Shown in pieces: positions 1 through 7,154 of a stretch of DNA of 64,000 nt. The DNA comes from Persicobacter psychrovividus (lineage in GTDB: Bacteria > Bacteroidota > Bacteroidia > Cytophagales > Cyclobacteriaceae): contig NZ_AP025293.1 in the NCBI RefSeq assembly GCF_036492425.1, positions 496,001 through 560,000 of the forward strand, given 5' to 3'. Numbering within the stretch: the stretch's first letter is position 1; every line of letters starts with the position of its first letter. Made by a program: the position numbers and the translations under genes. Under the pieces are notes generated by a model that had not been told where the DNA came from, searched no databases, and saw only the letters and a list, made by a program, of their open reading frames with translations.

Positions 1-60
1 TAAACAAAATCTGTGGAAATCTGTGTCATCTGTGGACAATACAAAACCGCGCAATGATTA
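1..60. repeat. Dispersed TCTGTGG repeat, copy A
   Basis: First of three copies of an approximately 40-60 bp repeat built on AAATCTGTGGAAATCTGTG followed by CATCTGTGGACAAT. The other copies are at 1951-1990 and 2071-2131. Copies A and C also share a downstream CGCGCAATRATT stretch, so the full unit is about 60 bp. It contains internal CTGTGG direct repeats and no plausible coding content. Function unknown. It may continue to the left of the window. Confidence 0.8.
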
Positions 61-333
61 AGGTTTGCAGTACAACCCGACAATAACCCACCCTATTTTT
101 GGAAGCCCTGTTCATCAAAAAGAATATTCAACCCTCCTCAAGCATCAGCAGGGGCGATCTGTAAAATAGATGGAATTTTACCGCGATAAACTTCTTTATT
201 TATATTTATCCTCACTATATTTATGCAGAATACAATTTATATCATATTGAAAAGCATGATAATAGTGTCGGGGAAAGGTGGTTTGATTTGATATGTGATG
301 TAAGTATGACTTTTAAAACTTAAACTTTTATTG

Positions 334-1431
334 ATGAAAATCATCTCAATCAACCGACTATTTGCCTTCCTCATGGCATCACTTTTAATGGTGGCCTGCT
401 CCAGCGAAACCACCGAGCCAGATCCAATTCCTGAGCCACCTATTGAAGAGCCCGTAGAAAAAATCACCCCAAGCCTGCACTTGGAAGTGACCCAAGATTA
501 CGTCCGTTCTACCTACCCTGCTGATAATGACCAAGCCGATTTGTTCACCGAAAGCGATGTGGTACAATTCACCTTGCACTTCGAGGTGGAAGAGGGCAAA
601 GAATATGCAGAGATGGACGATCCACAATTGTTTGTGACCATGGGCGAGGAAGAAAAAGAGATTGCCTTGACCAAGGAAGGCGACCACTATATTTCTGCGG
701 AGATCACCGACTTGTTCAAAGACCAAATGTTAGAGGTATTTGCCTTGCGTGCCGTAGCGGAAAGCACCGATGCCAACGCTACCGAGCAGGAAAGCACCAC
801 CGATGCCCAAATCGAGATTGGTAAATTCGGCACCATGACCCTCGGTACCTTTGGGGAATATACCGATGACCACATCTATAAAACTGTCAAGATCGGTGAG
901 CAAATCTGGATGGCGGAGAATTTGAAGATGGAGACGGCGACCAATAGTGGGAAGGTGTATAAAATCCGTGGGGGAGAAGTAATTTCTGATTATGTTACTG
1001 AATATGGGCATGCTTATAAATATGATGCTGATGTAGTTCCAATAATCACAGCGCTTGAAGGCGCAGATTGGCAGGTGGCTACGGTTGAACAGGCACATGA
1101 GCTACTGACATCATTAGGAGGAATAGCAGAGGATCCTAACCATTGGGCAACTAATTACCCGAATATAGCCAATGATGTATTAATTGATGATGAGCAGTAT
1201 TGGTCTTTTGAAGGCGTTTTTGAAGGAAATAACTCCTCAGGTCTTGGTATGAGGGGACGTGGAGATTATCGGTTTAGTGGGGATTACATTGATCTTTATG
1301 AGTTTAAAAAACTATCTACATTCTATTTACATGCTGATACTGAATATCCACGAATTCTACGTGCCGCTGAAGGATTTTTTGGTATTTACGCAGAAACAGT
1401 AAGCGCAGGCATAAGACTACTTAAAAAATAA
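334..1431 (+). CDS. Lipoprotein with C-terminal FISUMP-like domain
   Basis: This 365-aa protein starts at the ATG at 334; an in-frame TTG at 331 is less likely. A short hydrophobic signal ends in a lipobox (LMVACSS, Cys about residue 22). A Pro/Glu-rich linker (EPDPIPEPPIEEP) and a beta-rich, acidic middle region of about 130 residues follow. The C-terminal half (about 175-365) carries the pattern YKTVKIGEQIWMAENL, then WQVATVEQAHELL, typical of the Fibrobacter succinogenes major paralogous (FISUMP) domain seen in many Bacteroidota surface lipoproteins. The function of that domain is not established. The gene stands alone between repeat-rich intergenic regions. Its 3' half is more AT-rich than its 5' half, which could reflect domain shuffling. 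Confidence 0.8.
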   Translation: MKIISINRLFAFLMASLLMVACSSETTEPDPIPEPPIEEPVEKITPSLHLEVTQDYVRSTYPADNDQADLFTESDVVQFTLHFEVEEGKEYAEMDDPQLFVTMGEEEKEIALTKEGDHYISAEITDLFKDQMLEVFALRAVAESTDANATEQESTTDAQIEIGKFGTMTLGTFGEYTDDHIYKTVKIGEQIWMAENLKMETATNSGKVYKIRGGEVISDYVTEYGHAYKYDADVVPIITALEGADWQVATVEQAHELLTSLGGIAEDPNHWATNYPNIANDVLIDDEQYWSFEGVFEGNNSSGLGMRGRGDYRFSGDYIDLYEFKKLSTFYLHADTEYPRILRAAEGFFGIYAETVSAGIRLLKK

Positions 1432-1586
1432 ATTCATAAAACATCCAGTATTTTTCACTTCAGCTGAAAATCAACAGGGGGCTCAGGCAATATGCCAAGC
1501 CCTCTGTTGTTTTGATATTTGATCTACAAAAAATTATAGCATCAAGTGCAGTGCATCATCCCGTAGAGACGTTATTTTTAACGTCT

Positions 1587-1664
1587 ACCAACCCACTGAT
1601 GATTTTCAGAACGTGGTCACGAGCGGGACGCTCGCGCCAGGTAAATATAAATTTCTATATAAAT
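1587..1664. repeat. Direct repeat copy 1 with REP-like hairpin
   Basis: A 78-bp block beginning ACCAACCCACTGATGAT, nearly identical to 1998-2077, 411 bp downstream. It contains the hairpin CGAGCG-GGA-CGCTCG at 1620-1634 and ends in a TAAATATAAATTTC tail. The loop is GGA here and AGA in copy 2, with the six-base arms unchanged. Confidence 0.85.
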
Positions 1665-1950
1665 AACGAGTTGTACCCTTTCAGGGTGATAGGTTTTTTG
1701 GGGGATAATTCGAGGGGTTTTACCCCTCGCTATGATAGGTAATCCCTTCGGGATATTAAAATAGATTGATTGAGCTCTCGCCTATTTTTTCCATAGAATG
1801 AATTCCATGGCTATTACAAAAAGTCCTTTCAGGACTGATGTGCCGAAGGTACATTTTGTAACAGCTTCGGGTTTTAACCCGAAGTACATAAACGGGAAAA
1901 TAATCCACAAAATACAGCCCTCAGAAAGGGTTAAATATAAATTTGCACAA

Positions 1951-1990
1951 AAACAAAATCTGTGGAAATCTGTGGCATCTGTGGACAATA
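1951..1990. repeat. Dispersed TCTGTGG repeat, copy B
   Basis: Copy of the repeat at 1-60, differing mainly by CATCTGTGG being preceded by GTGG instead of GTGT. It is preceded by the same TAAATATAAATTT tail seen next to the direct repeats, which suggests a compound repeat unit. Confidence 0.8.
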
Positions 1991-1997
1991 TCAAAAC

Positions 1998-2077
1998 ACC
2001 AACCCACTGATGATATTCAGAACGTGGTCACGAGCGAGACGCTCGCGCCAGTTAAATATAAATTTCCATACAAACAA
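1998..2077. repeat. Direct repeat copy 2 with REP-like hairpin
   Basis: Second copy of the 1587-1664 block. Its hairpin CGAGCG-AGA-CGCTCG lies at 2031-2045. It runs directly into TCTGTGG copy C. Confidence 0.85.
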
Positions 2078-2131
2078 AATCTGTGGAAATCTGTGGCATC
2101 TGTGGACAATATAAAATCGCGCAATAATTGG
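2071..2131. repeat. Dispersed TCTGTGG repeat, copy C
   Basis: Third copy of the repeat at 1-60, including the shared CGCGCAATAATT extension. It ends just downstream of the stop of the convergent permease gene. Confidence 0.8.
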
Positions 2132-2155
2132 CAACCGCCCCAAATGCTGCTGCAT

Positions 2156-3214
2156 TTATTTTCTGCGGATTTGGTATAGATCATCGCTCATCAGCAGGCC
2201 GATCGGTTTGAGGGGCTCAATATAGTTGCACATCACTCTGAAAATCGCCGTTAATGGCAGGAAAAGAATCATGCCTGCAACACCCCAAAGGTAACCGCCA
2301 ATGAACAACGTTACGATGGCCGTCAGGGCATTAATCTTGAGCTGTGCGCCTACAATTTTTGGGCTCAGCACATTGCTTTCTGCAAGCTGCACGCACCAAA
2401 AACAACCTGCGATGCCCAGCGGAATCCAGATCGAGTCTTTTGTAAAGAAAGCAAACAACACAGGGATTGCCGCCCCAAGTGCCGTCCCGACGTAGGGAAT
2501 AATGGCCAGTACGGCGGCAAGCAGCCCAAAAAGAATGGCGTGCTCCAGCCCAAACAATAGCAGAATCACGCTGTTGGCGACCCCCAGAATAACCACCACG
2601 ATGCCCATGCCCAATAAATACTGTTGCCCTACCTGCTGAATTTCACCAATCATGGCCGACATTTGCTTTCGGTTGCCTTCCTCGGCCATCAGCACCAGAA
2701 TTTTCCGCAGCCCTCCCCTGTATATCAGCAACAGAAAACAGCATACAAAAATCATCACGCCGCCTGAAAAGACCCCAAACAGATTGTTCACCGTTACCGA
2801 CATCATGTTCAGGCCAGAGTCTTTCATCAGTGCCTGCCCTGCATCTACAATTTCCTGTTGCTTGAAAGTCGGAATGATCTCTATTTTGTGATTGAAAAAG
2901 TCCACCACATTCTGAAGGAGCATCGATAGCTTGAGCTGAAACTGGTCAAAATCCCCCAACAGGTTCAGGATTTGATTGGAAAACAGGTAAATACAGCCAT
3001 TGATCAACGTAAACAGCCCGCCCATGGCCAATATGGCTGCGGTGATCCTGCCCACCCCCCAGGATTCGATCTTTGAAGCCAAAGGGTATATCATGAATGA
3101 TAAAAGTAATGCCGACAGGCCGATTGAAAGCACGGGCTTTCCAAAATACAGTCCGATAAACACGATCAGTATGGTGCCCAACAGGTGAAAGGTCTTGTGA
3201 ATAGAGATGGTCAT
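2156..3214 (-). CDS. AI-2E transporter (PerM/YdiK) family inner-membrane protein
   Basis: This 352-aa polytopic protein has the hydrophobic profile of the AI-2E transporter/PerM family: two N-terminal helix pairs (about residues 10-45 and 60-85), a soluble region (about 90-150), then several C-terminal helices. The family signature is visible as IPYVGTALGAAIPVLFAFF (about 240-258), followed by ESNVLSPKIVGAQLKINAL. Family members are proposed small-molecule exporters or Na+/H+-linked transporters. Real substrates are mostly unknown and the AI-2 name should not be taken literally. It is divergent from the csbD-mscS genes, which suggests a shared osmotic or envelope-stress context. Length is normal for the family. 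Confidence 0.88.
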   Translation of the reverse strand: MTISIHKTFHLLGTILIVFIGLYFGKPVLSIGLSALLLSFMIYPLASKIESWGVGRITAAILAMGGLFTLINGCIYLFSNQILNLLGDFDQFQLKLSMLLQNVVDFFNHKIEIIPTFKQQEIVDAGQALMKDSGLNMMSVTVNNLFGVFSGGVMIFVCCFLLLIYRGGLRKILVLMAEEGNRKQMSAMIGEIQQVGQQYLLGMGIVVVILGVANSVILLLFGLEHAILFGLLAAVLAIIPYVGTALGAAIPVLFAFFTKDSIWIPLGIAGCFWCVQLAESNVLSPKIVGAQLKINALTAIVTLFIGGYLWGVAGMILFLPLTAIFRVMCNYIEPLKPIGLLMSDDLYQIRRK

Positions 3215-3570
3215 TTGATTTGGTCGCTGTTATGGTAGATCATACCAAATTGGGTATTTAAGATTATTTACACAAATAAAAAGAGGTTCATCCTCCTGAT
3301 TTCATGCCGATCAGTTGCCTGCCACAAAAAAATGGCCCCTCCACAACTGTTGAAATCAGTCAAAGTGGGGAACGAAATGAGGTCAGCAGTCCTCATAGTG
3401 TGTAAATATTCCCCATCATTTCTTTGCTATTGCTGAACGACTCAGCTTCAATTTAGGCAAAAATGGGGCTCTGAGCCGCTGAGAGGCTTTTTTCAAATTT
3501 TCTGATTTTACTGGTACAATATTTCTACTTAATGGATCAGAATAACTTGTTAAACCAAAACTATTAAAAT
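3215..3570. promoter_or_regulatory. Divergent intergenic region, permease / csbD
   Basis: These 356 bases separate two divergent genes, so they must hold both promoters. The sequence is AT-rich next to csbD. I found no exact Bacteroidota -33/-7 pair (TTTG, TAnnTTTG) and no convincing operator, so no specific site is claimed. Confidence 0.5.
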
Positions 3571-3765
3571 ATGAACGACTTACAATTCAAAGGAAACTGG
3601 AACGATGCAAAGGGAAAATTGAAGCAACAGTATGGCGAGTTTGTGGACGATGATTCCATGTATGCCGAAGGCTCCCTCGATCGGTTGATCGGTGCCCTTC
3701 AGGAGAAAACAGGCAAAACGAAAGAAGCTATTAAAGAAGAAATGAACAAGCTTTTTTCATCATAA
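3571..3765 (+). CDS. CsbD family stress protein
   Basis: A 64-aa hydrophilic protein that matches CsbD: FKGNWNDAKGKLKQQYGEFVDDD near the start in family style (here LQFKGNWNDAKGKLKQQYGE), a central small-residue/Asp region, and a C-terminal EKTGKTKEAIKEEMNKL helix. CsbD proteins are abundant general-stress proteins of unclear mechanism, induced by osmotic or stationary-phase stress in other bacteria. The mscS gene starts 15 bp after its stop, so the two are almost certainly co-transcribed. Confidence 0.9.
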   Translation: MNDLQFKGNWNDAKGKLKQQYGEFVDDDSMYAEGSLDRLIGALQEKTGKTKEAIKEEMNKLFSS

Positions 3766-3780
3766 ACCCCTTAATTTTTT

Positions 3781-4698
3781 ATGCCAGAAATAAATATTCA
3801 ACAACCTATAGATCAAGTACTGACAAAAATAGAAGGATGGATTGAGGCCTTCATCACCATGTTGCCCAATATGGCCATCGCCATCCTTCTCATGATGCTA
3901 TTCATTGTTTTAGCAAAGTCCTCCAAACGGATTTTCAGTAAGCTGCTGAGCAAGGCCACTGATAATCAGGTGCTCCAAAATCTTTCGGGAACCATTTTCT
4001 ACTATACCGTGCTGGGGCTCGGCCTTTTTATAGTGCTGAGTGTGCTTGGCCTTGAGAAAACCGTCACCTCCCTGCTCGCTGGAGTGGGTGTCATTGGTAT
4101 CGCTCTCGGTTTCGCCTTTCAGGACATCTCTGCAAATTTTATCTCCGGAATCATTTTGGCCTTTAAAACGCCCTTCCGAATAGGGGATGTGGTGGAACTG
4201 AACGGCATTATGGGAACGGTGAAGGAAACAGTGATCCGAGTAACGGTCGTGCACACCTTTCAGGGGCAGGAAGTCCATATTCCCAATAAGGATGTAATGC
4301 AAAACCCTATTTACAACTTCAGCAAGCTGGGCAAACGGCGGATCGATTTACCCGTCGGGGTTTCTTATGCCGACGACCTGAGCAAGGTGGAGGAGATTGT
4401 AACCGTCTGCATCCGTGAGCTGGAGGGAGTAATTGCGCCCGATGACCTCATTTTTGACTATTATGAATTTGGCGACAGCTCCATCAATTTTATGATTCGC
4501 TTCTGGATCGACTTCCCCGGCCCCCCAGAACTGGGCTATCTTACGGTCAAAAAAAATGCGATCATGGCCATTAAGGCGGCTTTCGATGACCATAATATCA
4601 CTATTCCTTTCCCAATAAGGACCATCGAATTCAACAAACAGTCCGAATCCCCGCTGATCAATATCAGCAGTATGGAAAGTGAAACAAGTCAGCCATAA
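3781..4698 (+). CDS. mscS: Small-conductance mechanosensitive channel, MscS family
   Basis: This 305-aa protein has MscS architecture: TM1 about 30-46, TM2 about 72-92, and pore-lining TM3 about 96-126 with the Gly/Ala-rich motif GVGVIGIALGFAFQDISANF. The beta domain follows (RIGDVVELNGIMGTVKE, VHIPNKDVMQNPIYNFSK) and then the alpha/beta C-terminal domain. It would act in the inner membrane as a homoheptamer that releases solutes on hypo-osmotic shock. It sits 15 bp after csbD and 77 bp before a coiled-coil lipoprotein, consistent with an osmotic-stress operon. Confidence 0.93.
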   Translation: MPEINIQQPIDQVLTKIEGWIEAFITMLPNMAIAILLMMLFIVLAKSSKRIFSKLLSKATDNQVLQNLSGTIFYYTVLGLGLFIVLSVLGLEKTVTSLLAGVGVIGIALGFAFQDISANFISGIILAFKTPFRIGDVVELNGIMGTVKETVIRVTVVHTFQGQEVHIPNKDVMQNPIYNFSKLGKRRIDLPVGVSYADDLSKVEEIVTVCIRELEGVIAPDDLIFDYYEFGDSSINFMIRFWIDFPGPPELGYLTVKKNAIMAIKAAFDDHNITIPFPIRTIEFNKQSESPLINISSMESETSQP

Positions 4699-4775
4699 CA
4701 CTTGCGAAATACGATCTGACGATCAATTGATTCGCAATTTTCTACCTAAATTTTTAAACTTAACCTTCAAACACT

Positions 4776-5201
4776 ATGAAAACGATCAACACAAAAACCA
4801 CCTTCGCAATTCCTTTTATGCTATTGGCTACCAGCCTGTTTTTTGTTCAGTGTGAAAGCAAAAATACCTCATCAGCAGAGCGCATGGCAAACGAATGGAA
4901 AGAAGAGAAAAAGGAAATGAAGCATGAAGTTAATGAGATGATTCATGAAATTGACGAAGAACTTGAGGACATTCAGGGCAATTTGAAAGATGCCAAAGCA
5001 GAGACCAAGGAAGAGTGGAAGGAAACCATTGCTACTTTAAAGGGTAACCGTTCGGAACTGGAGAAAACACTCGATAAAATTGAAGACCATACCGAAGACG
5101 GCTGGGCTGATTTTAAAGATGAAGTAGAAGATAACTTTGAAGATATGCAGGCCAAAATCGAAGAAATTGGCGATGATATTGAAGATGCTTTCGACGCCTA
5201 A
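4776..5201 (+). CDS. Small acidic coiled-coil lipoprotein
   Basis: 141 aa. An N-terminal signal (about 1-25) ends in a probable lipobox FFVQC (Cys26). The remainder is a highly charged helical region rich in Glu and Lys (about 35-140) with repeated short segments such as KDAKAETKEEWKE and DGWADFKDEVEDNFEDM. It resembles the periplasmic coiled-coil stress proteins often encoded near CsbD and MscS in Bacteroidota (sll1863-like). I infer an outer-membrane-tethered, envelope-associated role; no catalytic motif is present. Confidence 0.7.
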   Translation: MKTINTKTTFAIPFMLLATSLFFVQCESKNTSSAERMANEWKEEKKEMKHEVNEMIHEIDEELEDIQGNLKDAKAETKEEWKETIATLKGNRSELEKTLDKIEDHTEDGWADFKDEVEDNFEDMQAKIEEIGDDIEDAFDA

Positions 5202-5382
5202 TTGAAACGGTCAGGTCTATTGGTCGCCTTCAGTACCTGCCTTTCCTAAAGGATAAAGTTTTGATTATGCGCTATAACAAAATGGATCAACAGTCTGATT
5301 TACAGACATGATAAATTTTTCGACCACGAATTTTATCCGCATGATTAATTAACTATGGCAGTTTGAGCATCACGCCTATTTT

Positions 5383-5399
5383 CAGTTTTCAGAAAACTG
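5383..5399. other. Perfect palindrome upstream of DUF1328 gene
   Basis: CAGTTTTC-A-GAAAACTG, 8-bp arms around a single base, 82 bp upstream of the DUF1328 start. The lack of a loop and of a following T-run argues against a terminator. A dimeric regulator site is possible. Nothing else is evident in the roughly 280-base gap before DUF1328. Confidence 0.4.
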
Positions 5400-5480
5400 T
5401 GGCCTGCCCCTTCAAGGTTTTTTGGATAAGCAGGGCCCGCAGTTTCCCTGATGATTTATAAAGATTTAAACTACTCTACT

Positions 5481-5636
5481 ATGTTATCTTGGACCATCGC
5501 ATTTGTCGTTATTGCCGTAATTGCTGGCGTTCTCGGCTTTACTGGTATTGCCCGTGGGGCAGCAAGTATCGCCCGTATTATTTTCTTCATTTTCATTATA
5601 CTGGTGATTGTATCGCTGATCTCTGGGGGGCTGTAG
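5481..5636 (+). CDS. DUF1328 small membrane protein
   Basis: A 51-aa, two-helix membrane protein. The start at 5481 (MLSWTIAFVVIAVIAGVLGF) is chosen because DUF1328 proteins begin exactly there; an upstream in-frame ATG at 5451 would add ten non-conserved residues. The motif AGVLGFTGIARGAASIARIIFFIF is diagnostic and spans both helices (about 4-23 and 29-48). Function is unknown; members often accompany CsbD and other stress proteins, as here. Confidence 0.87.
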   Translation: MLSWTIAFVVIAVIAGVLGFTGIARGAASIARIIFFIFIILVIVSLISGGL

Positions 5637-5713
5637 TGCGCAGCCTTACGCGGCAGGAATTTGATATTGTCCACTGATAGGTGAAATTAATAGCGTGTAT
5701 TATACCTTTCTGA

Positions 5714-6262
5714 TAATCTATCGCAAGACGATGTCTCGTAATTGGAAAGCTTGGGTAAGGGTTTTCACGAGAGGGACTCTCGCGATAGTAATAAGGTTTT
5801 TAACCGCATTTCCGGTAATCTTTCGCAGGACGATGTCTCGTGTTTGGAAAACTCGGGTAAGGGTTTTCACGAGAGGGACTCTCGCGATAGTAATAAGGTG
5901 TTTAACCGCATTTCCGGTAATCTATCGTGTGACACTGTCTCGTGTTTGGAAAGCTCGGGTAAGGGTTTTCACGAGAGAGACCCTCGCGATAGTGATAAGG
6001 TGTTTAACCGCATTTCCGGTAATCTATCGTGTGACACTGTCTCGTGTTTGGAAAACTCGGGTAAGCGTTTTCACGAGAGGGACGCTCGCGATAGTGATAA
6101 GGTGTTTAACCGCATTTCCGGTAATCTTTCGCAAGACGATGTCTCGTGATTGGAAAGCTCGGGTAAGCGTTTTCACGAGAGGGACGCTCGCGATAGTGAT
6201 AAGGTGTTTAACCGCATTTCCGGTAATCTATCGTGTGACAGAAAGCTTGGGTAAGCGTTTTC
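5714..6262. repeat. 102-bp tandem repeat array (about 5.5 units)
   Basis: Units begin at 5714, 5816, 5918, 6020, 6122 and 6224, an exact 102-bp period. Each unit has TAATCTWTCG, a GACGATGTC or GACACTGTC core, GGGTAAGSGTTTTCACGAGAG-type sequence with a CGAGAG-GGA-CTCTCG hairpin, and GATAAGGTGTTTAACCGCATT. Because 102 is a multiple of three, two reading frames stay open across the array (5695-6291 and 5742-6149), but their peptides are pure repeat translation. The final unit lacks 14 bp and matches the 88-bp variant at 6867-7057. In some units the right hairpin arm becomes CGCTCG, leaving a mismatched stem. Confidence 0.92.
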
Positions 6263-6386
6263 AGGGGCTGTCGCACAACTCAGTTCTATGAATTTAACAC
6301 AAAAGATTATTTCATGAGCTGTACGGATGCACCTGTGTGTGTATCCAAACCAAACAAAATTTATGATGATTTGGGCAGACACACGG

Positions 6387-6807
6387 GTCTAACCCCAATG
6401 TCATTAAGTTAAGAAACAGTCGATCATTTGCTCGAAATTATGACTTTAAAGCAGATTAAACCAAAGGGTATTCAGAGAGGTATGAGTTGAAAGGTTATTT
6501 AATGTGTATTTAAAATTTCTGTTTTTATATCCCGAAGGGATTACATACCATAGCGAGGGGTGAAACCCCTCGAAATCTCCCTCCCCTAAAACCTATAACC
6601 CTGAAAGGGTGCAACTCTTTATTTGTATAGAAATTTATATTACACCCTTTCAGGGCTCAGTATTTTGTCGGTTATTATCCCGGGGTTTCACCCCGGGCTA
6701 TGATATATCATCCCTTCGGGATTTTCATTTCATTATTCAAAGAATTGCTCAAATTAATACATACCTTCAAGCAATATGCCCTTAACTTAATGACATTGGG
6801 TCTAACC
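6387..6807. mobile_element. MITE-like element with 8-bp target duplication
   Basis: Terminal inverted repeats of 19 bp (CCAATGTCATTAAGTTAAG at 6395-6413 and its exact complement at 6781-6799) bound a 405-bp element. It is flanked by the direct repeat GTCTAACC at 6387-6394 and 6800-6807. There is no transposase frame, so it would be non-autonomous and mobilised in trans. An 8-bp duplication fits several DDE-type IS families; I do not assign one. Removing the element and one duplication restores a REP-like palindrome resembling those at 16267 and 54640. Confidence 0.82.
6529..6722. repeat. Large imperfect palindrome of GAA-loop hairpins inside the MITE
   Basis: The left half reads ATCCCGAAGGGAT, CGAGGGGTGAAACCCCTCG, then ACCCTGAAAGGGT. 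The right half repeats the same order in reverse complement, ending ATCCCTTCGGGAT, so the approximately 194-bp region can fold into one long cruciform or many small stem-loops. Related half-units lie at 1675-1754 and, degenerate, at 1822-1884. Several short stems close on GAA or its complement. Confidence 0.8.
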
Positions 6808-6866
6808 CTACCAAAATGAAATATTATTTGGTGATATAAACTACAATCAAGTTGCGTGACAACCCC

Positions 6867-7057
6867 CGATAGTAATAAGGTGTTTAACCACCTTTCGGGT
6901 AATCTTTCGTGTGACAGAAAGCTCGGATAAGCGTTTTCACGAGAGGGACGCTCGCGATAGTGATAAGGTGTTTAACCGCCTTTCGGGTAATCTATCGTGT
7001 GACAGAAAACTCGGATAAGCGTTTTCACGAGAGGGACGCTCGCGATAGTGATAAGGT
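6867..7057. repeat. 88-bp repeat array (about two units)
   Basis: A second block of the same family as 5714-6262 with an 88-bp period (unit starts at 6900 and 6988). It lacks the 14-bp CTGTCTCGTGTTTG-type segment. Hairpins CGAGAG...CGCTCG are present. The rest of 5637-7154 outside the arrays and the MITE holds no recognisable gene. Confidence 0.85.
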
Positions 7058-7090
7058 ACTTTACCTCCTACTGTAATGATATCAACGCAA

Positions 7091-7124
7091 AACAGCCACC
7101 CATAATCGGGTGGCTGTTTTTGTT
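7091..7124. terminator. Bidirectional intrinsic terminator after the 1546-aa gene
   Basis: Stem ACAGCCACCC (7092-7101) with GGGTGGCTGT (7108-7117) and a short AT loop. T-runs follow on both strands; the plus-strand run is longer. It lies 38 bp beyond the stop of the minus-strand 1546-aa gene and ends that transcription unit. Confidence 0.88.
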
Positions 7125-7154
7125 TTTATAAGGTTGAAATTTGCTGATGAATTT

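Larger units (their letters stand above)
1432..2155. repeat. Intergenic repeat island I (hairpins and direct repeats)
   Basis: These 724 bases hold no convincing gene; the short reading frames here are read-through of repeats. In order: a stem-loop at 1567-1586 (AGACGTTA/TAACGTCT, TTTT loop); direct-repeat copy 1 at 1587-1664; hairpins at 1675-1687, 1711-1729 and 1742-1754; degenerate related hairpins at 1822-1836 and 1865-1884; TCTGTGG copy B; direct-repeat copy 2 at 1998-2077; TCTGTGG copy C. The small hairpins share GAA/TTC loops. The same hairpin vocabulary reappears inside the element at 6395-6799. Confidence 0.8.

Noticed and set aside
1512-2179. Three short plus-strand frames in repeat island I
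   Set aside because: They run through hairpins and direct repeats shared with other non-coding sites.
3440-3500. Possible terminator hairpin upstream of csbD
   Set aside because: Only short, imperfect stems (GAGCC/GGCTT type) can form and no gene ends nearby on the plus strand.
5695-6291. 198-aa and 135-aa open frames over the 102-bp array
   Set aside because: The period is a multiple of three, so frames stay open by chance; the peptides are only repeat translation with no signal or domain.
5714-7057. CRISPR array
   Set aside because: Units are near-identical throughout with no variable spacers, and no cas genes are near.
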